This document shows positions 6,860-12,514 of a stretch of DNA of 12,514 nucleotides, piece by piece. The notes below the pieces were generated by a model. That model did not search any database. It was not told where the DNA came from and saw nothing but the letters and a program-made list of their open reading frames with translations. Every line of letters starts with the position of its first letter. Position 1 is the stretch's first letter. Source of the DNA: Alistipes sp. UBA936 (GTDB lineage Bacteria; Bacteroidota; Bacteroidia; Bacteroidales; Rikenellaceae); NCBI GenBank assembly GCA_002293505.1, contig DBDI01000001.1, forward strand, positions 151,114 through 163,627, written 5' to 3'. The position numbers and the translations under genes were made by a program.

Positions 6860-8320
6860 ATGAAGAACAAATTTTTGGTGGCCATGGCTGTGGTGATCGC
6901 TGCCGGGCTTGTAGGCGGACTGACCGCCTGGGGAATCACGAAAACAACACAACGTCAAGCAGAAGCAACGCCGTGGAACGGGCAGTTCGAAGGAGCAGCA
7001 GCCCATTTTACGAGCTACGAGGCGCAAGGCTATCCGGACTTGACGTATGCAGCAGAAAATGCAGTCAAAGCAGTGGTGAGTGTGATCAAAACGGAGGAGA
7101 TAAGGCAACAGGCGGTTCCGGAGGGATTCGGAAGGCATCCGTTCTTCGAATTCTTCGGAATACCCGACGGAACGCACGAACAAGTGCCCGATGAAGAAAT
7201 AAGGTACAGAGAGCAAACGAGCGGAGGATCGGGAGTGATAATAAGTGCGGATGGGTACATCGTAACGAACCATCACGTGGTGGAGAATGCGAGCAAGCTG
7301 ACGGTGAAGCTACCGAACGGAAAAACATACGATGCAAAACTGATAGGAACGGATGCGGATACGGAGATAGCCTTGATAAAAATAGAAGAAGAAGGGCTAC
7401 CGGCATTGGCGTTCGGAAGCAGCGATGCACTGAGGCTGGGAGAATGGGTACTGGCGATAGGAAATCCGTACAGCTTACACTCGACAATAACGGCGGGAAT
7501 AGTGAGTGCGAAGGCGCGATCGCTGGGAGCAATACAAACGAGCGGAAATTCGGGAATAGAGTCGTTCATACAAACAGATGCAGCGGTGAATCCGGGAAAC
7601 TCGGGAGGAGCATTGGTGAACACGGCAGGAGAGCTGGTGGGAATCAACACGCTGATATATTCGAGGACGGGAAGCTATGCGGGGTATGCATTCGCGGTAC
7701 CGGAAACGATTGTGAGGAAGGTAGTGAGAGACTTGAGGGAGTATGGAGTAGTGCAGAGGGCGTTGATAGGGATTATGTATAGCGAAGGAGAAGAGGGACT
7801 GGTGGTGAGAGAAGTGGCCGAAGGAGGTGCAGCCCAAGCAGCGGGAATCGAAGCGGGAGATGTGATAGAGGAGATTGACGGGCTACCGGTGATAACAACA
7901 GCAGCAGTCGCGGAGATAGTTAGTCAGAAGAGGCCGGGAGATGCGGTAAAAATTTCTGTAAAAAGAGACGGAAAAGTGAAACAATTCAACGTCGTTTTGC
8001 GTAATAGAGCCGGAAAGAGTGAGCCAGTGGCCAGAGAGACGTTCGATGCGATTGAATCACTGGGAGGAGAGTTTGCGGATATAAGGCTGACGGAAAAACA
8101 GCAAAAGGAGCTGGGAATCAAAGCGGGAGTACAAGTGGCGGGAGTGAAGCAAGAGGGAGTATTGGCCAGGGCGAGGGTGCAGAGAGGGTACATCATCACG
8201 CATCTGAATGGAAGAGAGGTGAGGTCGGTGAACGATCTGTACAGGATCACGGGCCGGGTTACGTCGATTGAAGGAGTCTACCCGAACGGGCGGGCAGTAA
8301 CATATTCATTAGTAGAATGA
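6860..8320 (+). CDS. HtrA/Do-family (DegP/DegQ-like) periplasmic serine protease
   Basis: An ATP-independent protease/chaperone for misfolded envelope proteins. The 486-residue protein begins with a hydrophobic export segment (about 5-26) without an obvious AxA cleavage site, so it could be a signal peptide or a membrane anchor. The trypsin-like domain (about 63-290) shows H139 in TNHHVV and nucleophile S248 in NPGNSGGAL. The place of the catalytic Asp, usually (S/T)DIAL, reads TEIAL with E169, a substitution worth checking. PDZ1 is at about 295-385, with the GDVIEEIDG element at 333-341. A second PDZ-like domain (about 395-486) ends with YIITHLNGREV. Length and two PDZ domains match DegP/DegQ; which of the two cannot be decided. 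It lies 22 nt upstream of rpoD and is probably cotranscribed. Codons are strongly GGA/ATA/AGG-biased. No Shine-Dalgarno is clear, although GAGAG precedes the ATG. Confidence 0.93.
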   Translation: MKNKFLVAMAVVIAAGLVGGLTAWGITKTTQRQAEATPWNGQFEGAAAHFTSYEAQGYPDLTYAAENAVKAVVSVIKTEEIRQQAVPEGFGRHPFFEFFGIPDGTHEQVPDEEIRYREQTSGGSGVIISADGYIVTNHHVVENASKLTVKLPNGKTYDAKLIGTDADTEIALIKIEEEGLPALAFGSSDALRLGEWVLAIGNPYSLHSTITAGIVSAKARSLGAIQTSGNSGIESFIQTDAAVNPGNSGGALVNTAGELVGINTLIYSRTGSYAGYAFAVPETIVRKVVRDLREYGVVQRALIGIMYSEGEEGLVVREVAEGGAAQAAGIEAGDVIEEIDGLPVITTAAVAEIVSQKRPGDAVKISVKRDGKVKQFNVVLRNRAGKSEPVARETFDAIESLGGEFADIRLTEKQQKELGIKAGVQVAGVKQEGVLARARVQRGYIITHLNGREVRSVNDLYRITGRVTSIEGVYPNGRAVTYSLVE

Positions 8321-8342
8321 GGGCCAGGGGCCCCAACAAAGA

Positions 8343-9203
8343 ATGAGGCAACTGAAAATTACTAAATCCATCACCAACCGCGAAAGCGCGTCGCTGGATA
8401 AGTATCTACAAGAGATCGGAAAAGAAGACCTGATCACGGTCGAAGAAGAAGTCGAACTGGCCCAAAGAATCAAAAAGGGAGATCAGGAAGCATTGGAAAA
8501 ACTAACCAAAGCTAACCTGAGGTTTGTGGTCTCCGTGGCCAAGCAGTATCAAAACCAAGGGCTGTCGCTACCGGACTTGATCAACGAGGGAAACCTGGGG
8601 CTAATCAAGGCGGCGGAAAAGTTCGACGAAACGAGAGGATTTAAGTTTATATCCTATGCGGTGTGGTGGATCAGGCAGTCGATACTGCAGGCGCTGGCAG
8701 AGCAATCGAGGATTGTGAGGCTCCCCTTGAATCAGGTGGGCTCGCTGAACAAGATCAACAAAGCTTTTGCAAAGTTCGAGCAGGAAAACGAGAGAACACC
8801 ATCGCCGGAAGAGTTGGCCGAAGTACTGGACCTACCGCGGGAAAAAGTGACGGATACGATGAGGGTAGCGGGAAGGCATGTGTCGGTGGATGCACCATTT
8901 GCGGATGGAGAAGACAACAATCTGCTGGATGTGCTGGTGAATGCAGACTCCCCGAATGCGGACAGAGGCTTGATTAATGAGTCGTTAGGAACGGAGATAG
9001 ATAGGGCATTGGCGACGCTGACCGAGAGAGAAAAGGACATTGTGAAGTATTTCTTCGGAATAGGAGCGCCGGAAATGACCTTGGAGGAGATTGGAGACAA
9101 GTTCGGGCTGACCAGGGAAAGGGTGAGGCAGATAAAGGAGAAAGCGATCAGAAGGCTGAGGCACGGGTCGAAAAGCAAGTGGCTGAAATCGTATCTGGGT
9201 TGA
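8343..9203 (+). CDS. rpoD: Primary RNA polymerase sigma factor (RpoD/SigA)
   Basis: The housekeeping sigma-70 factor that directs RNA polymerase to TTG/TAnnTTTG promoters in Bacteroidota. At 286 residues it is the short form without region 1.1 or a non-conserved region, as in Bacteroides. Region 1.2 covers about 16-47. Region 2 includes DLINEGNLGLIKAAEKFD (78-95) and the -10-reading helix YAVWWIRQSI (105-114). Region 3 is at about 120-200. Region 4 carries the helix-turn-helix TLEEIGDKFGLTRERVRQIK (246-265). The start MRQLKITKSITNRES matches the family start; it is preceded by an A-rich AACAAAGA rather than a Shine-Dalgarno. The 22-nt gap from the protease holds the palindrome GGGGCCCC (8327-8334). 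The gene ends in a strong intrinsic terminator. The 3' half uses AGG, AGA and ATA codons more than the 5' half. Confidence 0.96.
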   Translation: MRQLKITKSITNRESASLDKYLQEIGKEDLITVEEEVELAQRIKKGDQEALEKLTKANLRFVVSVAKQYQNQGLSLPDLINEGNLGLIKAAEKFDETRGFKFISYAVWWIRQSILQALAEQSRIVRLPLNQVGSLNKINKAFAKFEQENERTPSPEELAEVLDLPREKVTDTMRVAGRHVSVDAPFADGEDNNLLDVLVNADSPNADRGLINESLGTEIDRALATLTEREKDIVKYFFGIGAPEMTLEEIGDKFGLTRERVRQIKEKAIRRLRHGSKSKWLKSYLG

Positions 9204-9225
9204 CAACAGCATCGCGGCTGAAATG

Positions 9226-9252
9226 AAGCGGGGTCTTTGGCCCCGCTTTTTT
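9226..9252 (+). terminator. Intrinsic terminator of the protease-rpoD unit
   Basis: AAGCGGGG (9226-9233) pairs with CCCCGCTT (9241-9248) around a 7-nt loop, and six T (9247-9252) follow. It lies between convergent genes. On the minus strand it has the hairpin but no U-tract, so it may stop the opposing operon only weakly. Confidence 0.92.
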
Positions 9253-9264
9253 ATTGGCGGCTGG

Positions 9265-10572
9265 TCAGGCGAAGAGGGCCTCGACGGAAGAAGTGACCTG
9301 TTCGGCCTCGGCGTCGGTGGGAAAGGTAGCGGAGGGCGTGAGGAACCAGAGGGGCTTGTTGGCGGCGGAGAAGGAGGCTTTGAGGAGCTGCTCACCACCA
9401 CCGGTGACATTGAGCATAACGATCTTATCGCGGGGAACACGTCCATCGGAAACAGCGCGGATGAGAGAAGCGGTAGCAATCGCCGCAGCGGGATGGATGT
9501 CGCAACCCTCGGTCTGCTCGAAAAGTGCAGCAGCCTTACGCCCCTGAGCGTTAGTGGCAACGAGAACGTCGCCGTCGGTGTCCTTAAGAGCGTCGTACAA
9601 CCCGCCGGAAAGGCCGTAAGGAGGGCGGCGGTTGGAGAGAACCTTAGCGTCGATGATCTCGGCATCGCGCCGAGCGTGGGTCTCGTCGTAATCGGGCATC
9701 TGCCGAGAGTCGATACGCCAAGCGTCGAAAATAGGAACGAAGGGAGCGTTCTGAGAGACGAACAAACGGCATTTAGCAGAGCCGAAGCGGCCGTCGGCAA
9801 GCAAGCGAAGGTTAGCCTCCCAAGCAGCGATAGCACCAGTACCGGAACCGACAGCCTGGAAGTAAAAGTCGGGAATTTTGCCGATCGTGGTCGCAGCAGA
9901 GAGGAATGTTGTACCCATACCGTCGCGGCGAGCAACGTTCTTAGCACCGCCCTCGGCGAAGAATTTACGCGATTTCAAGGCAAGGTTACTAAGGTGGATG
10001 GCGTCGAAGTAATCGGAACCTTTCTCGGATGCGATCAATTTGACGCAGGGGTCGAGCGGCCCGTCGAACCAGAGCGCATCGAGGTTGTCGGCGGGAACGG
10101 AGAGAAGGAGAGGAATGCGGTTATCGGAGCAAACCTTAGCGAAAGCGCGGGCGGTGTTACCGGCGGAAGCGACCACGAGGATGCGCGATTCGTCAGAGGG
10201 GATGCGGCCGCAAACAGAGTAAGCCTCGGTCTCCTTGAAAGAGCAAGTGGTCATTCGAGCGCCGTGTTTAGGGTTCCAACCGCTGAAAGTAATATACAGG
10301 TTCTCAAGGCCGAGGTGGGCGGCGAGTTTTTCGCTCTTATAGGTGACGGGAGCCGCGGAGCCGGAGAGCATACGGTGGACAGGAAGCCAGTCGGAAAATT
10401 TATAAAGGCCGAGAGAGTCGGATTTGGGTTCGAGCTGAGTCTTCGAGTATATGGTGCGGACGAGAGAAGGGGAACCGCACATCTTGTCCTCGAGCATCCA
10501 ACCGGAATCGGGAAAACGGCGGGAAGTGGCTACGCATTCGAGCTCGTATTGGGTAGGGGTGAAATTTTCCAT
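9265..10572 (-). CDS. PLP-dependent cysteate synthase (threonine synthase paralogue)
   Basis: Expected to make L-cysteate from O-phospho-L-serine and sulfite. Fold type II PLP enzyme of 435 residues. PLP lysine K113 is in TCSFKETEA (109-117), SAGNT is at 136-140, and the phosphate-cradle GSGTG is at 242-246. From memory of the Methanosarcina cysteate synthase, several stretches match it rather than ordinary ThrC: DWLPV (61-65), TYKSE (77-81), EGGAKNVARRDGMG (207-220), TIGKIPDFYFQAVGSGTG (229-246) and SGGLYDALKDTDG (322-334). In methanogens the product feeds coenzyme M; in Alistipes-type Bacteroidota cysteate is the precursor of capnine and sulfobacin sulfonolipids. Translation starts 5 nt after the nspC stop, so it is the third gene of the polyamine operon. 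Threonine synthase is the alternative; it would also fit an aspartate-semialdehyde theme. An N-terminal extension before residue 55 has a possible CxxC-poor remnant only (C13, C32). Confidence 0.78.
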   Translation of the reverse strand: MENFTPTQYELECVATSRRFPDSGWMLEDKMCGSPSLVRTIYSKTQLEPKSDSLGLYKFSDWLPVHRMLSGSAAPVTYKSEKLAAHLGLENLYITFSGWNPKHGARMTTCSFKETEAYSVCGRIPSDESRILVVASAGNTARAFAKVCSDNRIPLLLSVPADNLDALWFDGPLDPCVKLIASEKGSDYFDAIHLSNLALKSRKFFAEGGAKNVARRDGMGTTFLSAATTIGKIPDFYFQAVGSGTGAIAAWEANLRLLADGRFGSAKCRLFVSQNAPFVPIFDAWRIDSRQMPDYDETHARRDAEIIDAKVLSNRRPPYGLSGGLYDALKDTDGDVLVATNAQGRKAAALFEQTEGCDIHPAAAIATASLIRAVSDGRVPRDKIVMLNVTGGGEQLLKASFSAANKPLWFLTPSATFPTDAEAEQVTSSVEALFA

Positions 10573-10577
10573 ATAGT

Positions 10578-11762
10578 TTATGACATTCGGGTTTTGAAAT
10601 CGGAGGGGGTGAACTCTTTGATTATTTGGAGTTTATCGTCGGCACTCCAGATCGCGATAGAGGGGTGGTGGATACCGTTGAACATTGTCGTCTTAACCAT
10701 CGTGTAATGTATCATATCCTCGAAAACAACCTTGTCGCCCACTTTGAGCGGGCGGTCGAACGACCAATCGCCCATCCAATCGCCGGCAAGGCAAGAGTTA
10801 CCGCCGAGGCGATAACTTTGTTCGCAGCCCTGAGGGTCGCGAGCGCCGAGAATTGAAGGCTTATAGGGCATCTCGAGGCAGTCGGGCATATGGCAGGCGA
10901 ACGAAACGTCGAGCATTGCCGTTTTGATGCCGGAGCGCTCGACAACGTCCTCGACAGTGGAGACGAGGAAGCCGGTGCGCCAAGTGAAGGCGCTACCGGG
11001 TTCGAGGATTATACGAAGGTGGGGGTGGCGGCGTTTAAAGGCCCGGATGGTGGAGATGAGGAGTTCGATGTCGTAACCCGCGCGGGTCATAAGGTGCCCG
11101 CCACCGCAATTCAACCATTTGAGTTGAGGCTGGCCGGTGGCAGTTTGGGCGTCGAGCAAGTGGCCGAAGCGAGATTCGAGAGCTTCGAGGGCCTTGGCCA
11201 AGTGTTGGGCCCCGGACTCGCAAAGAACGTGAAAGTGAAGACCCTCGATGCCTTCCGGGAGGGTGTCGAGGGTGTCGATACCGAGTCGAGAGCCGGGCTG
11301 AGCGGGGTTATAAAGGTCGGTCTCGACGGGAGAGTAACCAGGGTTGACGCGAAGGCCGCAAGAGATGCCGAGAGAGAGGGCCTGGGCTTTGAAGCGGGTG
11401 AACTGGGAGAGGGAGTTGAAGGAGATGTGGGAACTGAGGCGAGCGATCTGAGGAAAGTCGGAATCGGTGAAGACGGGAGCGTAAGTGTGGACCTTGGTGC
11501 GGGCTTGGGGAGCGCTACCCTGCCCTGCGGGGGCGCAAAACTCCTCGGCAACGAGGCGCGCCTCGGAAAGGGAACTTGCGGTAGCGCCGTCGGAGTGGGC
11601 GGCAAGCAGAGGAAAAACACTCCACATAGCGCAGGCTTTCAGGGCCACTATGATCTCGGCCCCGCTCTCGCGCCGAACCAAGTCGATGATGGACAAATTG
11701 CACTCCAACGCCCTTTGGTCGAGCACGAAGCAGGGAGAGGGTATTTGAGAGAAATCAATCAT
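10578..11762 (-). CDS. nspC: Carboxynorspermidine/carboxyspermidine decarboxylase
   Basis: Decarboxylates carboxynorspermidine or carboxyspermidine to norspermidine or spermidine, the last step of the aspartate-semialdehyde polyamine route. A 394-residue alanine-racemase-fold PLP enzyme related to diaminopimelate and ornithine decarboxylases. PLP lysine K42 is in ALKACA, HFHVL is at 176-180, the glycine loop CGGGH at 219-223, EPGS at 254-257, and active-site C324 in NSCLAGD (322-328). MIHYTMVK (350-357) is near the end. The start MIDFSQIPSPCFVLD matches the family; upstream in-frame codons belong to the preceding gene in another frame. It begins 14 nt after the dehydrogenase stop and ends 5 nt before the cysteate synthase gene. 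A Pro/Ala/Gly-rich stretch at 76-89 looks like an insert between the conserved EEF and KVHTYAP. Whether the product is norspermidine or spermidine depends on the diamine available. Confidence 0.93.
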   Translation of the reverse strand: MIDFSQIPSPCFVLDQRALECNLSIIDLVRRESGAEIIVALKACAMWSVFPLLAAHSDGATASSLSEARLVAEEFCAPAGQGSAPQARTKVHTYAPVFTDSDFPQIARLSSHISFNSLSQFTRFKAQALSLGISCGLRVNPGYSPVETDLYNPAQPGSRLGIDTLDTLPEGIEGLHFHVLCESGAQHLAKALEALESRFGHLLDAQTATGQPQLKWLNCGGGHLMTRAGYDIELLISTIRAFKRRHPHLRIILEPGSAFTWRTGFLVSTVEDVVERSGIKTAMLDVSFACHMPDCLEMPYKPSILGARDPQGCEQSYRLGGNSCLAGDWMGDWSFDRPLKVGDKVVFEDMIHYTMVKTTMFNGIHHPSIAIWSADDKLQIIKEFTPSDFKTRMS

Positions 11763-11776
11763 CAAGGGCGGCGAAA

Positions 11777-12514
11777 TCAGACCTCCAGGTCGATGTCGAA
11801 TTTCTCGATCCAGGGAAGGCCCGCGGGACCGAGCGCGGAGAGAAACGGGTCGGGGTTGAACTGCTCGACGTTGAAAACACCGGAACCAGACCAAAGTCCT
11901 TGAGCCCACATCGAAGCGCCGAGGGCAGCAGGAACGCCGGTAGTGTAACTAACAGCCTGAGTACCAGTTTCCTCGTAAGCCTTCTCGTGGTCGCAATTAT
12001 TGTATATATAGTATGTGTGGGGCTTGCCGTCCTTAATACCGGAAATGCGGCAACCGATCGAAGTGAGGCCGGTGTAATTCTCGCCAAGAGACTTAGGATC
12101 AGGCAAAACCGCCTTGAGGAACTGGATGGGGACGATCTCGACGCCATTGTAAATAACGGGGTCGATACGAGCCATACCGATGTTCTGGATCACGCGAAGG
12201 TGGGTCAAATATTCCTGGCCAAAAGTCATCCAAAACCGAGCGCGTTTCAAGGTAGGGAAGTGTTTGACGAGCGACTCGAGCTCCTCGTGGAAGATGACGT
12301 ATGACTCTTTCGGGCCGATCTCGGGGTAATGAATAGGCTGGTGGATCTCGTGAGGGCGGGTCGTAACCCACTGGCCGTCTTGCCAATAACGTCCGGGCTG
12401 AGTGACCTCGCGAATGTTGATCTCGGGGTTGAAGTTAGTCGCAAAAGCCATACCGTGGTTACCGGCGTTACAATCGACGATGTCTAAGGTGTGCATCTCG
12501 TCGAAGTGGTGCTT
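11777..12514 (-). CDS. Carboxynorspermidine dehydrogenase (saccharopine dehydrogenase family), 5' end missing
   Basis: Condenses L-aspartate semialdehyde with 1,3-diaminopropane or putrescine and reduces the imine with NADPH to give carboxynorspermidine or carboxyspermidine. About 245 C-terminal residues are visible, and the frame stays open to the window edge. The N-terminal Rossmann nucleotide-binding part lies outside; the family is about 400 residues. Recognisable stretches are DCNAGNHG, the catalytic-domain strand with YPEIGPKESYVIFHEELE, and YYIYNNCDHEKAY followed by AVSYTTGVPAA. A methionine at 12496 is internal, because upstream codons read KHHFDE in the same frame. The partner nspC starts 14 nt downstream, which supports the assignment over lysine-pathway saccharopine dehydrogenase. 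This is the first visible gene of the minus-strand operon; its promoter is beyond the window. Confidence 0.88.
   Translation of the reverse strand, partial: KHHFDEMHTLDIVDCNAGNHGMAFATNFNPEINIREVTQPGRYWQDGQWVTTRPHEIHQPIHYPEIGPKESYVIFHEELESLVKHFPTLKRARFWMTFGQEYLTHLRVIQNIGMARIDPVIYNGVEIVPIQFLKAVLPDPKSLGENYTGLTSIGCRISGIKDGKPHTYYIYNNCDHEKAYEETGTQAVSYTTGVPAALGASMWAQGLWSGSGVFNVEQFNPDPFLSALGPAGLPWIEKFDIDLEV

Noticed and set aside
9223..10707. A long open frame (494 codons) on the plus strand opposite the cysteate synthase gene
   Set aside because: It is antisense to a clear enzyme gene, has no recognisable domain, and is repetitive in Gly/Val/Glu as expected from reading a codon-biased gene backwards. 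Absence of TTA, CTA and TCA codons in the real gene explains the lack of stops.
10890..11903. A 337-codon plus-strand open frame opposite nspC
   Set aside because: Mirror of a well-supported PLP decarboxylase; composition is dominated by Gly, Glu, Val and Ala with no conserved motif.
1..12514. CRISPR arrays, transposases, phage genes, toxin-antitoxin pairs, integrase attachment at the tRNA-Leu
   Set aside because: No regularly spaced repeats, no mobile-element proteins in any frame, and the tRNA 3' end is followed at once by a terminator and core genes, with no duplicated tRNA end found in the window.

Overview
The window looks like a piece of a Bacteroidales chromosome, most plausibly a Rikenellaceae/Alistipes-like gut bacterium. 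Reasons: a short (286 aa) primary sigma factor of the Bacteroidota type; -7 promoter elements of the form TAnnTTTG (TATCTTTG occurs twice in front of genes); few Shine-Dalgarno sites; the carboxynorspermidine route to polyamines; and a gene that resembles cysteate synthase, as expected of sulfonolipid-making gut Bacteroidales. Base composition is moderately GC-rich. The taxon is an inference, not a direct reading. Coding density is high, and I see no phage, transposase, CRISPR or integron signal.

Left part (1-6757): on the minus strand, a tightly packed set reads metK -> typA -> polyprenol-phosphate mannosyltransferase-like GT2 -> pyrC. Neighbouring genes overlap by 14 and 32 nt, or are 10 nt apart, so they are probably one transcript starting at a TATCTTTG box just upstream of metK. 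A 282-nt gap after pyrC carries a plus-strand tRNA-Leu(UAG) with its own -7 box and a strong intrinsic terminator. Beyond it, sdaA (iron-sulfur L-serine ammonia-lyase) is read away from the tRNA on the minus strand.

Middle (6758-9252): a 102-nt divergent spacer separates metK from a plus-strand pair, an HtrA/Do-family periplasmic protease and the primary sigma factor rpoD. The pair ends in a textbook terminator.

Right part (9265-12514): a minus-strand operon reads carboxynorspermidine dehydrogenase (5' end outside the window) -> carboxynorspermidine decarboxylase (nspC) -> a PLP enzyme of the threonine synthase fold that best fits cysteate synthase. The first two make carboxy(nor)spermidine from L-aspartate semialdehyde and a diamine and then decarboxylate it. 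The third would make L-cysteate, the head-group precursor of sulfonolipids, from O-phosphoserine and sulfite.

The window is mainly housekeeping. The points most worth a second look are the coupling of cysteate synthase to polyamine synthesis, short Gly/Ala/Arg-rich in-frame inserts in three conserved enzymes (one able to form a G-quadruplex in the mRNA), a Glu in place of the catalytic Asp of the HtrA protease, a repeat shared between pyrC and the spacer downstream of it, and sharply different codon choice between neighbouring core genes. I do not see an undescribed multi-gene system.
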